A stretch of 64,000 nucleotides of DNA from NCBI GenBank assembly GCA_016710885.1, contig JADJUC010000007.1:62001-126000 (forward strand), in the 5' to 3' direction. Source of the DNA: Candidatus Proximibacter danicus (GTDB lineage Bacteria; Pseudomonadota; Gammaproteobacteria; Burkholderiales; Rhodocyclaceae). The notes beneath the pieces were generated by a model, which was not told the origin of the DNA, searched no databases, and saw nothing but the letters and a program-made list of their open reading frames with translations. The first letter of the stretch is position 1. Every line of letters starts with the position of its first letter. Position numbers and translations under genes: made by a program. Below, in pieces: positions 53,112 through 63,672 of the stretch.

Positions 53112-53714
53112 ATGACATTTCCTGCCTTTTTCGATGCGGTTCCCCCCCTCACCCTGCATGACCCGCTGGCCGAAATTCTTGGCGCAGCCAAGGGCGGGCT
53201 GATCGAGTACCACTTTGCCGATGCGGTGCGTCTCGCCGGCCATTCCTGCCCGACCGTGGCTGGCGCCTGGTTGATGACAACGCGTGCCCTGCGCGCCCTT
53301 TATGGCGATACCGTGCCGGAGCGTGGTGGAGTGGAGGTTGCGTTTGGCGATGGCCAGACCGGTGGTGTTACCGGCGTTATCGCCAGCATTGCCACGTTGC
53401 TGACCGGCGCGGCCGGGGTCGGTGGTTTCAAGGGGCTGGGCGGCCGTTTTTCTCGACGCGATCTGCTGAGTTTTGATGTGGCCGGCGTCGAAGACATTCG
53501 CTTTACCCGCCGCGATACCGGTGCATCAGTCCAGGTGGCGCTCGACCTGTCACCGGTGCCAGGCGATCCTCGCATGGGAATGCTGCTGCCTGTGCTGCTG
53601 TCCGGCAGAGCGTCGGCGGAAGAGAAGCAGCTATTCGGCGAACTCTGGCAGGACCGCGTGCGTCGCATCCTGATCGATTTTCACGATGATCCCCGGCTGG
53701 TGACACTGGCCTGA
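53112..53714 (+). CDS. FmdE-domain-like protein
   Basis: 200 residues. The N-terminal part has AVRLAGHSCPTVAGAWLMTTRALRAL, a GHxCP site as in the FmdE domain of formylmethanofuran dehydrogenase-linked proteins, where His/Cys bind a metal. The middle is VEVAFGDGQTGGVTGVIAS. The last ~60 residues (LSPVPGDPRMGMLLPVLLSG) are less typical. The ATG at 53112 is one base after the gloA stop, so it is coexpressed with gloA. No reaction can be named. Confidence 0.8.
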   Translation: MTFPAFFDAVPPLTLHDPLAEILGAAKGGLIEYHFADAVRLAGHSCPTVAGAWLMTTRALRALYGDTVPERGGVEVAFGDGQTGGVTGVIASIATLLTGAAGVGGFKGLGGRFSRRDLLSFDVAGVEDIRFTRRDTGASVQVALDLSPVPGDPRMGMLLPVLLSGRASAEEKQLFGELWQDRVRRILIDFHDDPRLVTLA

Positions 53715-53860
53715 AAAAACTGAAGGGCGTATGCCGGGGGAGGGCGCCTTCTCCCTTGTCGCGGCTTGCTCGCCAGGAACGCCACAATGGCATCGCGGGT
53801 GCCCGTTAGTGGCGCCGCCATGGGAAAATACGCCCGGAAATTTATTGTTACGGAGTCGCA

Positions 53861-54154
53861 ATGACCGAAATTGAAGAACTGAAGGTGAGAACCAGAATCG
53901 CAGATGCGGAACTGGTACTGATCGAGCGCATACGCTGGGGGATGGCCGCACTCTTCGCAGCCTTCCTGGAAGCCGCTATCTTCCACTCGTGGGAGCTGCC
54001 GGTCGGATTTGGCGTAGCGGTTGTTCTCTTCCTCCCATATTGGCACCGCAAGCGTTATAACGAAGCCTGGGATGCCTATGAGAAGGCGACAGGAACCGGA
54101 AAATTTGCACCGCCGCCGGTGCCGGAAAATGAGGCAAAAGCGGACGAAAGCTGA
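53861..54154 (+). CDS. Small two-helix membrane protein of unknown function
   Basis: 97 residues with two hydrophobic segments (GMAALFAAFLEAAIF and PVGFGVAVVLFLPYW) connected by SWEL. The N-terminal 25 residues are an acidic helix (TEIEELKVRTRIADAELVLIERI), and the C-terminus is acidic too. No family is recognised. It has its own terminator 16 bases after the stop. The dinD remnant reads toward it. Confidence 0.72.
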   Translation: MTEIEELKVRTRIADAELVLIERIRWGMAALFAAFLEAAIFHSWELPVGFGVAVVLFLPYWHRKRYNEAWDAYEKATGTGKFAPPPVPENEAKADES

Positions 54155-54169
54155 AATACCTGGAAATGA

Positions 54170-54201
54170 AAAACGGCCTCCATGACTGGAGGCCGTTTTT
54201 T
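54170..54201 (+). terminator. Terminator after the small membrane-protein gene
   Basis: AAAACGGCCTC (54170-54180) pairs with GAGGCCGTTTT (54189-54199) and is followed by TT. The A-stem-T pattern could act on both strands. Confidence 0.88.
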
Positions 54202-54333
54202 GGTGGCGCGCAGTTTACTACCGAACTACTCGCTACTGGGGCCATTGAGTAACGCTGAGGGTTACCGCCATCGCAAGACCTACGCCAATCTTTATGCATA
54301 CTTGATCTAACTCGACAATCGCTGCAGTCGAGG

Positions 54334-55177
54334 TCATTTTTCTTCTCCAGCTTCTTCTTGGCGCTCTCGATCTGCCGGATGCTTTTCTCCGGCGTCGGCA
54401 GCGCCTCGGGCATGGTGCCACCCAATTCATCGATGGTCTGGCGAACTTTCTTGCCAACCTCGAAATGGGTCTGATTGGCTTTCTGCTTACCACACACCTT
54501 ATCGCGACGCAGTTTCTCTTCCGTTTGCGTGGCGCGGAACAAGTTGGCAGCGAGTTCGGTGCTGCCCATGTGATCGAGGATTTTCTGACTCTTCTTCAGC
54601 CCCTTGATGGCATGGATGTCCTTCGCGCCCCTGCCGCCGTAGAGCCCTTGTAGCCGTGATCCTGAAAGATGGCATAGTCGAGAGGTGTTTCGACGCCGGC
54701 GTCCTTGGCCGCCGCAGCAAGATGCTTATTGTGCTCGGCGAGTTCGTTACGGATCGCCAAACGCTTGTCGTTTTCTGACAGACGAGCAAAGGCTTCGTTA
54801 TCGTTCAGCTCCTGGCGGCGGGTTTGCAGGGCGAAGTAGGTCTGGCCGTTGGCGATGACCGGCTTGGACGGATCGCCGTTCTGGACGATCAGGTAGCAGG
54901 CGTAACGCGAGAGGCGAATATCGGCGATCTGGCGCTTTGCACCCGAACCGATGTCGACCATATCGAGGACATCCTCGAAATGGTCCTCGACCACATGACC
55001 GCTGTTCCGGCATGACTCTTTGGCGCGTTCAATAACCGGCTGGAAGTGTCGATACTCGGAATACTCCAGCACCTTGGCGAGTTGGCGTGCGATCCAGAAT
55101 TCATTGCCGTCAGCATCGGACTGTCGGATGCCCTCGAAGGTTTCGTGGTGCTGCTCAACAACACGTTTTGCAGTCAT
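54334..55177 (-). pseudogene. dinD: DinD-like DNA-damage-inducible protein, two frameshifts
   Basis: MTAKRVVEQHHETFEGIRQ through LDYAIFQDHGYKG is a DinD N-terminal part, and MGSTELAANLFRATQTEEKLR through GGTMPEALPTPEKSIRQIE is its C-terminal part in another frame. One base is missing near 54645-54647, a CCC run on the plus strand. At the end an A5 run at 54337-54341 leaves the stop out of frame; one more A would give ...EKKK-stop at 54334. With two bases restored the protein is 281 residues, close to the usual ~275. DinD is linked to the SOS response and can inhibit RecA. It is probably horizontally acquired. Confidence 0.82.
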
Positions 55178-55261
55178 ACGCCCAACTCCTTGAGATAGGT
55201 TACATGGCCTTAGAAAGCACAAAGCCCCAGCTTGTGACTGAGGCTAAGTGTTTGTTTCTGT

Positions 55262-55338
55262 TGGTGGGCCCGCACGGACTTGAACCGTGGACCAAAGGAT
55301 TATGAGTCCTCTGCTCTAACCAACTGAGCTACAGGCCC
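55262..55338 (-). tRNA. tRNA-Ile2 (CAU, lysidine-modified)
   Basis: A 77-base cloverleaf with encoded CCA. The acceptor stem is GGGCCTG/CGGGCCC, the anticodon loop is CTCATAA (anticodon CAT) and the T loop is TTCAAGT. C4-G69 and C5-G68 pairs are features of the tRNA-Ile2 that TilS modifies to read AUA, favouring Ile over Met. It lies 20 bases downstream of rpoD on the same strand, without a clear terminator between. Confidence 0.9.
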
Positions 55339-55357
55339 GTAACTCTTTGTTGCCCTG

Positions 55358-57340
<1,983 letters not shown>

Positions 57341-57393
57341 TTCCCGGTGTTGGGTTGGAAAAACCCCAAATTATATCAGAACTTAGCGTGCAT

Positions 57394-59172
57394 TTACCCG
57401 TTGTTGAGCCCGGGGCCGGCGCTTGTGCTGCGAGCGGTGAGCAGCGCCACGTAGCGGGCTTTTTCGTCCGAGGAGAGTCCGGCGATGCCAAGGGCCTGGG
57501 CTTTGGCCTTGAGGGCTTCTATTTCATCTTTCTGGGCATCGCGCGCAAAAATGGCCAATGTGCCGGCGAATTCAGATTCGAGCTCGTCTTCGGCAAAAGG
57601 TTCGTGCATCAGGTCGGAGGCCGCGTTCTTAAGCAACAGGCTGTCTTCGTCCAGTGCTCCGCCGCGCAGACGCTCAAGCAACATGGCGTAGCCGGGAATC
57701 GAACCTTCGCTTTCACGCACGAGGGCGACCAGCCGGTGCAAGGTGCGCGTTTCCGGAACGTCGGGCGGCAGACTGGCCAGAGGCAGTCGCAGGGCCAGTT
57801 CCGGTTTCTGCAGAATCAGGCGGATCAGCTTGCGCATGAAGCTTGCAGCCGGCGATTGGCGCGGTGAACGCGCCGGTGCCGGGCGGGTGATGGCGCGCAA
57901 TTCGCACAGCCGCTCGATTTCCGGCTGCGAGAAGCCGCTGATCTCGGCCAGGCGCTTGACCAGTTGCAGGCGCAGCAGTGGTGTTTGCAGTTTTTGCAGC
58001 AGCGGCTTTGCTTCGGCAACCAGCTTGGCCTTGCCTTCGGCGCTGGTCAGGTCGCAATGGCTGCCAAGTTCCCGCAGTAGAAAATCCGAAAGCGGCGTTG
58101 CTTGCGCCACCATGCGATTGAAGCCATCCTTGCCGAACTCGCGCACAAAGCTGTCGGGGTCGTGTGTCTCCGGCAGAAAAACGAAGCCAATCGTCTTCTG
58201 ATCGGGCAGCGTTTCCAGGCTGTTTTCCAGTGCGCGCCAGGCAGCCTTGCGACCGGCATTGTCGCCGTCGAAACAGAAGACAACGCGGTCGACCTGGCGC
58301 AGCAGTTTCTGTACATGTGTTGCTGTTGTTGCGGTGCCAAGTGTCGCCAGCGCATTGCCGACACCATGCTGGGCCAGCGCGACAACATCCATGTAGCCTT
58401 CGACAACAATGGCGGTATCGGTTTCTCGCAACGCGGCACGGGCCTGCGGCAGGCCAAAGAGCTCGCGCCCCTTTTCGAACAGCGGTGTTTCGGGAGAGTT
58501 CAGGTACTTTGGCTCACCGGCATCAAGTACGCGCCCACCAAAGGCAATGACTTCACCCTTGGGATTGATGATCGGGAACATCACACGGTCACGGAAACGG
58601 TCGTAGCGCCGCCCCTGGTCGTTTTCAATAACCAGCCCGGCGGCGAGCAACTCCGGGGCGTTGTAATTCGGAAAAATGGCTTCGAGGTTTTGCCAGCCGT
58701 CCGGCGCGTAGCCGATGCCGAATTTTGCAGCGATTTCGCCGGTCAGGCCGCGACGCTTGAGGTAATCGATGGCTTTCGGTGAGGCCTTGAGCTGCTCCCG
58801 ATAGTAGGCTGCAGCTTTGGCCATCACTTCGGCGAGGTCGCGGGTGTTGCCGCGCGATTCATCGCGAATCTGGCGGCCTTCCTCTTCCGGTACCTGCATG
58901 CCGGAGCGGCTGGCCAGATCCTTCACGGCATCGATGAAGCCCATGCCGGAATATTCCATCATGAATCCGATGGCGGTGCCATGGGCGCCGCAGCCGAAGC
59001 AATGATAGAACTGCTTCTGCGGGCTGACGGTAAAGGAAGGGGATTTTTCGTTGTGGAATGGGCAGCAGGCGGCATAGTTGGCGCCCGCTTTTTTCAGTGG
59101 AACATGCGCGTCGATGAGGTCGACGATGTCCACCCGATGCAGCAGGTCCTGAATGAAGGATTCAGGAATCAT
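57394..59172 (-). CDS. dnaG: DNA primase
   Basis: 592 residues. The N-terminal zinc domain has CPFHNEKSPSFTV and YHCFGCGAHG (CHC2 type). The TOPRIM core shows VVEGYMDVVALAQHG and FCFDGDNAGRKAAWRAL. The C-terminal helicase-binding domain is present (last ~150 residues). It makes RNA primers at the fork. It lies between yqeY and rpoD, as in many beta-proteobacteria. Confidence 0.97.
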   Translation of the reverse strand: MIPESFIQDLLHRVDIVDLIDAHVPLKKAGANYAACCPFHNEKSPSFTVSPQKQFYHCFGCGAHGTAIGFMMEYSGMGFIDAVKDLASRSGMQVPEEEGRQIRDESRGNTRDLAEVMAKAAAYYREQLKASPKAIDYLKRRGLTGEIAAKFGIGYAPDGWQNLEAIFPNYNAPELLAAGLVIENDQGRRYDRFRDRVMFPIINPKGEVIAFGGRVLDAGEPKYLNSPETPLFEKGRELFGLPQARAALRETDTAIVVEGYMDVVALAQHGVGNALATLGTATTATHVQKLLRQVDRVVFCFDGDNAGRKAAWRALENSLETLPDQKTIGFVFLPETHDPDSFVREFGKDGFNRMVAQATPLSDFLLRELGSHCDLTSAEGKAKLVAEAKPLLQKLQTPLLRLQLVKRLAEISGFSQPEIERLCELRAITRPAPARSPRQSPAASFMRKLIRLILQKPELALRLPLASLPPDVPETRTLHRLVALVRESEGSIPGYAMLLERLRGGALDEDSLLLKNAASDLMHEPFAEDELESEFAGTLAIFARDAQKDEIEALKAKAQALGIAGLSSDEKARYVALLTARSTSAGPGLNNG

Positions 59173-59199
59173 GGTGCCCGCCGCTTCCGCTAACCCGGA

Positions 59200-59646
59200 C
59201 TAGCGGGTCAGTGCCGCTTTGACCTGCTTCGAGACTTCGCCCATGTCGGCGCGCCCCGCCAGCTTGCCCTTGACGATGCCCATCACCTTGCCCATGTCGG
59301 CCGGGCCGGCGGCGCCGGTGGTGGCGACTGCGGCCTGTACCTCGGCGGCGATTTCCTCAACGGAAAGCTGCGCCGGCATATAGGCGGAGAGCAATTCGGC
59401 TTCGAAGCGTTCGACGGCAGCAAGGTCTTCGCGCTTAGCGGCTTCGTACTGGGTGATGCTGTCCTTGCGCTGCTTCAGCAATTTTTCGATGACAGCCAGC
59501 ACGGCAGCATCGTCGAGCACGATGCGCTCGTCGACTTCCTTCTGCTTGATGGCGGCGAGCAGCAGGCGGATGGCGCCGAGCTTCGCCGTTTCCTTGGCGC
59601 GCATGGCGGCCTTCATGTCTTCGGTGATGCGTTCCTTGAGCGTCAT
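59200..59646 (-). CDS. yqeY: GatB/YqeY-domain protein
   Basis: 148 residues from the ATG at 59646, with GGGGAT upstream. The N-terminal helical part starts TLKERITEDMKAAMRAKE, and the GatB/YqeY-like C-terminal part has DMGKVMGIVKGKLAGRADMGEVSKQVKAAL. It resembles the tRNA-binding tail of amidotransferase subunit GatB but the role is not established. It is a regular member of the rpsU-dnaG region in this group. Confidence 0.95.
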   Translation of the reverse strand: MTLKERITEDMKAAMRAKETAKLGAIRLLLAAIKQKEVDERIVLDDAAVLAVIEKLLKQRKDSITQYEAAKREDLAAVERFEAELLSAYMPAQLSVEEIAAEVQAAVATTGAAGPADMGKVMGIVKGKLAGRADMGEVSKQVKAALTR

Positions 59647-59671
59647 TCTGTCGATCCCCACAAACGTCAAA

Positions 59672-59697
59672 AGCCGTCCACCTTGTGATGGACGGCT
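59672..59697 (-). terminator. Hairpin between rpsU and yqeY
   Basis: On the minus strand AGCCGTCCA pairs with TGGACGGCT around an 8-base loop and is followed by TTTTGACG. It may partly end transcription after rpsU, which would allow more rpsU message than dnaG and rpoD message, as in E. coli. Confidence 0.7.
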
Positions 59698-59799
59698 CGA
59701 GGCTTTCGCTGCGTCAGGAAACTCCGGTGCGTCAGGATTGGAACTGGCGCGACGCGGAGCGGTGTTGCTGGATGTTTCGACTGCTGCGGCCGGAGCCGC

Positions 59800-60012
59800 T
59801 TAGAACATCTTCGGCGGCAGGGTCTGGCTACGGATGCGCTTGTGATGGCGCTTGACCGCGGCGGCCAGCTTGCGCTTGCGCTCGGCGGTGGGCTTCTCGT
59901 AGAACTCGCGTGCGCGCAGTTCGGTCAGCAGGCCGGTTTTCTCGACAGTGCGCTTGAAGCGGCGGATGGCAACTTCAAACGGCTCGTTTTCCTTGAGGCG
60001 AATACTAGGCAT
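59800..60012 (-). CDS. rpsU: Ribosomal protein bS21
   Basis: 70 residues: MPSIRLKENEPFEVAIRRFKRTVEKTGL, then the basic tail KRKLAAAVKRHHKRIRSQTLP, matching bS21. It helps 30S subunits bind mRNA. It is the first gene of the macromolecular synthesis operon and is divergent from tsaD, an arrangement also found in E. coli. Confidence 0.97.
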   Translation of the reverse strand: MPSIRLKENEPFEVAIRRFKRTVEKTGLLTELRAREFYEKPTAERKRKLAAAVKRHHKRIRSQTLPPKMF

Positions 60013-60154
60013 CTAAATCAGTCCAATCGGTTGGGTTGGAGGTAGGTCGGAAACAGCGAAAGACCGCGATTATAAACAGACTGTTGTGTTTTTTCCAAGT
60101 CCACCGTGCTTGCCTGTGGTTGCGCGGGTGCCGGGTCGGGTAAAATCGCCGCCC

Positions 60155-61168
60155 ATGCTGGTGCTGGGATTCGAATCCTCCTGCGACGAAACCGGGGTTG
60201 CGCTCTACGATCAGGAGCGCGGCCTGCTGGCGCACGCCCTCTATTCGCAGGTGGAAATGCACCAGGCCTACGGCGGTGTGGTTCCGGAACTGGCCTCCAG
60301 AGACCATGTGCGGCGAGTTGTTCCATTGTTGCGCAAGGTTTTGCAGGATAGCGGGCGCTCGCTCAACGATGTTGGTGCCGTGGCCTATACGCAGGGGCCG
60401 GGGCTGGCCGGCGCCTTGCTGGTCGGTGCCGCCTTCGCCGAGTCGCTGGCCATGTCGCTTGGTGTGCCGACGGTGCCCGTGCATCACCTCGAAGGTCATC
60501 TGCTGTCGCCGCTGCTGTCGGCACAGCCGCCGCGCTTTCCTTTCATCGCATTGCTGGTCTCCGGCGGTCACACCCAACTCATGCGTGTGACCGGGGTGGG
60601 TGAGTATGCACTCCTCGGCGAAACGCTCGACGATGCCGCTGGCGAGGCTTTCGACAAGACGGCCAAGCTGCTTGGTCTGGGATATCCCGGCGGCCCGGCG
60701 CTGGCGGCGCTGGCCGAACGTGGTACCCCCGGGGCCGTTGCGCTGCCGCGGCCGATGCTTCACTCCGGTGACTTGATGTTCAGCTTCTCCGGCTTGAAGA
60801 CGGCCGTGCTGACCCAAGTACGCAACCGCGACCTTTCGGACCAGGAAAAGGCCGACGTTGCGCGCGGATTTCAGGATGCGATCGTCGAAGTGCTGGTCAG
60901 GAAGTCGCTGACGGCGATCAAGGACAGCGGACTTGGCCAGTTGGTGGTGGCCGGCGGCGTTGGCGCTAACCGCGAACTGCGCCGCCAACTGGATGCCAAG
61001 GCGGCGCGCCGCGGCATCGATGTCTATTATCCCGAGCTCGAATTCTGCACCGATAACGGTGCCATGATCGCCTTGGCCGGTGCGCTGCGCCTGACGTCCG
61101 GAACGCCGGCGAAGGCCGCCGGCAGTTTTGCCGTCCGTCCGCGCTGGCCGCTCGATTTGCGCGACTGA
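60155..61168 (+). CDS. tsaD: tRNA threonylcarbamoyladenosine synthase TsaD
   Basis: 337 residues from the ATG at 60155 (the longer open frame reaches into the rpsU promoter region). The ASKHA-fold ATP-binding and metal motifs are seen: LGFESSCDETGVALY, HHLEGHLLSPLL (two metal His) and VSGGHTQLMRV. GVGANRELRRQL is the late motif. With TsaB and TsaE it makes t6A37 in tRNAs reading ANN codons. A TAAAAT box is 9 bases upstream of the ATG. Confidence 0.97.
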   Translation: MLVLGFESSCDETGVALYDQERGLLAHALYSQVEMHQAYGGVVPELASRDHVRRVVPLLRKVLQDSGRSLNDVGAVAYTQGPGLAGALLVGAAFAESLAMSLGVPTVPVHHLEGHLLSPLLSAQPPRFPFIALLVSGGHTQLMRVTGVGEYALLGETLDDAAGEAFDKTAKLLGLGYPGGPALAALAERGTPGAVALPRPMLHSGDLMFSFSGLKTAVLTQVRNRDLSDQEKADVARGFQDAIVEVLVRKSLTAIKDSGLGQLVVAGGVGANRELRRQLDAKAARRGIDVYYPELEFCTDNGAMIALAGALRLTSGTPAKAAGSFAVRPRWPLDLRD

Positions 61169-61243
61169 TCCCCGCGCTGCACTCTGGTTTTCCGCCGGAT
61201 TTTCCGGCACAGTGGATGTCCCCGGCATGAAAGGACAATCCAA

Positions 61244-62059
61244 ATGGAAAACATGAATCGCTATCAGGAAATCATTTTCAACTACGCGCTGGATATTGGC
61301 GGCAAGGCTTTGGCCGCAATTGTCCTGTGGGTTGTCGGACGCTGGCTGATCGGCTTGGCCGGGAGCCTCCTGCAGCAGGCGATGAGCCGCCAGAAGCTCG
61401 ATCCGACCCTGATGCGCTATATCGGCAGCTTCGTGAACGTGCTGCTGAACATTACCCTCGTCGTTGCCATCCTTGGCTACTTCGGTGTCCAGACAACGAC
61501 CTTCGCTGCGCTTATTGCCGGTATCGGCGTAGCTATCGGTGCGGCGTGGGGCGGTTTGCTGTCGAACTTCGCAGCCGGCGCCTTCCTCATCGTGCTGCGA
61601 CCGTTCAAGGTTGGCGATTTTGTCACCGCCGGCGGCGTCACCGGCACGGTGACCGAAATCGGCCTGTTCGCCAGTGCGCTGAACACGCCGGACAATGTGC
61701 TGACGCTCGTCGGCAATGCCAAGATTTTCAGCGACACCATCCAGAATTTTTCCGCCAATGCCTTCCGCCGCGTCGATCTCAAGTGTCAGCTGGCTGGCAG
61801 CGCCGACCATGTGGCGGCAATGGAACTGCTGCGCGACAAGATTGCCGGCATCAAGAACGTGATCGAAAAGCCGGGCGTCGAGGTCGAGATTCTGGAATTC
61901 AACCTGGTCGGACCGGTACTGGCGGTTCGCCCTTACTGCCATACCGACAATTACTGGCAGGTCTATTTCGACGGCAACCGCTGCATTCGCGAGTCGCTTG
62001 CCGCTGCGGGATTCCCGTCGCCGATGCCGGCCCAGATGGTCATGGTGCAGCAGCAATAG
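61244..62059 (+). CDS. mscS: MscS-family mechanosensitive channel
   Basis: 271 residues. Three hydrophobic segments are seen at about 15-35, 60-85 and 90-120, the last being the glycine/alanine-rich pore helix (LIAGIGVAIGAAWGGLLSNFAAGAFL). A beta-domain follows (VGDFVTAGGVTGTVTEIGLFASAL) and a cytoplasmic alpha-beta part. It opens under membrane tension to release solutes. Length is as in E. coli MscS. GGACAATCC-type leader; gene stands alone before a terminator. Confidence 0.95.
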   Translation: MENMNRYQEIIFNYALDIGGKALAAIVLWVVGRWLIGLAGSLLQQAMSRQKLDPTLMRYIGSFVNVLLNITLVVAILGYFGVQTTTFAALIAGIGVAIGAAWGGLLSNFAAGAFLIVLRPFKVGDFVTAGGVTGTVTEIGLFASALNTPDNVLTLVGNAKIFSDTIQNFSANAFRRVDLKCQLAGSADHVAAMELLRDKIAGIKNVIEKPGVEVEILEFNLVGPVLAVRPYCHTDNYWQVYFDGNRCIRESLAAAGFPSPMPAQMVMVQQQ

Positions 62060-62081
62060 TTCCGAAGGGCTGAAAGCAAAA

Positions 62082-62115
62082 AAGGCCGGGCAGAGGTCAG
62101 ATCGCCCGGCCTTCT
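62082..62115. terminator. Bidirectional terminator between mscS and plsY
   Basis: AAGGCCGGGC (62082-62091) pairs with GCCCGGCCTT (62104-62113), with A on the left and TTC on the right. It separates two convergent genes. Confidence 0.85.
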
Positions 62116-62133
62116 TCGTGGACGAGTGAGGCG

Positions 62134-62745
62134 CTATTTCGGTTTTTTCTTGCTGCCGACTTTCGGTTCGGTGCCAGTCAGCAGCCGCTGCAGGTTTTGC
62201 CAGTGTTTCGAGATCAGCGCCATCGATATCACACCGACCGTCAGCATCAGGAAGCTGCCGCCCCACATCATGGCGGCGAGCATCGGTGCGCCGGCGGCAG
62301 CGATCAATGCGCCCAGCGAGGAATAGCGGGAAAAGAGCACGGTCAGTAGCCATAGCCCGAGTACGCCGACGCCGAGCAGCCAGTCCAGTGCCAGCAACAC
62401 ACCGGCGGCGGTGGCGACGCCCTTGCCGCCCTTGAACTTGAGAAAGATCGGGAACAGGTGGCCGAAGAACACGGCCAATGCGATCAGCCCGATGGCGACA
62501 TTGGAGAGCATGTAGTGCTGGGCAAGAAAGACGGCCAGCCAGCCCTTGGCGCCATCGCCTAGCAGAGTCAGCACGGCGGCCGCCTTGTTGCCGCTGCGCA
62601 GCACATTGGTCGCGCCGGGGTTGCCGGAGCCGTAGCTGCGCGGGTCGGCCAGGCCGAACAGACGGCTGCAGATGACGGCGAACGGTACGGAGCCGAGAAG
62701 ATAAGCGCCGACGATGGCGGCAGGTACGAGCAGGGAGCTATCCAT
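62134..62745 (-). CDS. plsY: Glycerol-3-phosphate acyltransferase PlsY
   Basis: 203 residues from the ATG at 62745 (MDSSLLVPAAIV). The PlsY motifs are present: GSVPFAVICSR with the following YGSGNPGATNVLRSGN, and FGHLFPIFLKFKGGKGVATAAG. About five transmembrane helices are seen. It uses acyl-phosphate to acylate glycerol-3-phosphate. It is divergent from folB, 56 bases apart. Confidence 0.95.
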   Translation of the reverse strand: MDSSLLVPAAIVGAYLLGSVPFAVICSRLFGLADPRSYGSGNPGATNVLRSGNKAAAVLTLLGDGAKGWLAVFLAQHYMLSNVAIGLIALAVFFGHLFPIFLKFKGGKGVATAAGVLLALDWLLGVGVLGLWLLTVLFSRYSSLGALIAAAGAPMLAAMMWGGSFLMLTVGVISMALISKHWQNLQRLLTGTEPKVGSKKKPK

Positions 62746-62801
62746 GAGGCAGTGTGGGGGTCTGGAGGTGTACAATGCGATGCCGCATTCTACACCGCCC
62801 C

Positions 62802-63158
62802 ATGGACATCATTTTTATCGACGACCTCCGGGTCGAAACCCTGATCGGCATCTATCCGCGCGAGAAGGCCGTGCCGCAGACCATCGAGATCAGTCTGCGC
62901 ATCGGTTCCTCAACCGCCTCGGCCGGGGCTTCGGACGACATTCGCGACACCATCGACTATGCGGTGGTGGCGGAGCGCCTGCGCGCGGATCTGGGGGCGC
63001 AGCACTTCAACCTGCTGGAGAAACTCGCCGAACACGTGGCGACCGTGCTGCTGGAGGATTTCGGCGCCCAGTGGGTGCAGGTTTCGGTGGCCAAGCTGGG
63101 CATGATGCGTGGCGTGCGCCGCGTCGGCGTGGTCATCGAACGCGTCGCCAGTCCCTGA
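62802..63158 (+). CDS. folB: Dihydroneopterin aldolase
   Basis: 118 residues from the ATG at 62802 (MDIIFIDDLRVETLIGIYPREK), the standard start; the longer frame upstream lies in the promoter gap with plsY. The catalytic Lys is in SVAKLGMMRGVRRVGVVIER, and NLLEKLAEHVATVLLEDF is the substrate-side helix. It makes 6-hydroxymethyl-dihydropterin in folate synthesis. It is the second folate gene in the window besides folE. Confidence 0.95.
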   Translation: MDIIFIDDLRVETLIGIYPREKAVPQTIEISLRIGSSTASAGASDDIRDTIDYAVVAERLRADLGAQHFNLLEKLAEHVATVLLEDFGAQWVQVSVAKLGMMRGVRRVGVVIERVASP

Positions 63159-63167
63159 GCACTGGCC

Positions 63168-63656
63168 TTAGTCCTTCAGCGCCGCCTCAACGACCTTCGG
63201 TTGCAGCACGCGCAGAATGTCGTGCGGGTGCACGCCGACGAGATAGCCGCGGCGACCGCCATTAACGTAGATCAGCGGCAGATCGAGAATGGTCTTCTCG
63301 ATATAGATCGGCATCTGTTTTTTCGTGCCGAACGGGCTGGTGCCGCCGACGAGGAATCCGGTGTGGCGGTTGGCGACCTCCGGCTTGCAGGGCTCGACCT
63401 TCTTGCAGCCGATCTGGCGCGCCAGTTCCTTGGTCGATACCTTGCGGTCGCCATGCATCAGCACGATCAGCGGCTTGGCGTTCTCGTCTTCCATGACCAG
63501 CGTTTTCACCACGGCATGTTCGCTGACATTGAGTTCGCGAGCGGAGATTTTGGTGCCGCCATGTTCCTCATATTCATAGAGATGATTCGAGTGCGCGACA
63601 CCATGGGCGTGCAGAAATTTCGTCGCAGGAGTTTCGGGGGCGTTTTCGTTTTTCAT
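63168..63656 (-). CDS. ybaK: YbaK/EbsC-family aminoacyl-tRNA deacylase
   Basis: 162 residues from the ATG at 63656; the longer open frame up to 63914 is a shadow. KFLHAHGVAHSNHLYEYEEHG begins the fold; the key Lys is in AVVKTLVMED, and MHGDRKVSTKELARQIGCKKVEPCKPE and GGTSPFGTKKQMP follow. It clears Cys-tRNA(Pro). It is convergent with folB. Confidence 0.95.
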   Translation of the reverse strand: MKNENAPETPATKFLHAHGVAHSNHLYEYEEHGGTKISARELNVSEHAVVKTLVMEDENAKPLIVLMHGDRKVSTKELARQIGCKKVEPCKPEVANRHTGFLVGGTSPFGTKKQMPIYIEKTILDLPLIYVNGGRRGYLVGVHPHDILRVLQPKVVEAALKD

Positions 63657-63672
63657 GACGCATGTCTCTCGG

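Noticed and set aside
53700..55340. A prophage or genomic island at tRNA-Ile2
   Set aside because: Only dinD is atypical; no integrase, phage gene or duplicated tRNA end is visible.
60005..62353. A 782-codon minus-strand frame opposite tsaD and mscS
   Set aside because: Both plus-strand genes are clear and the antisense protein has low-complexity composition with no motif.
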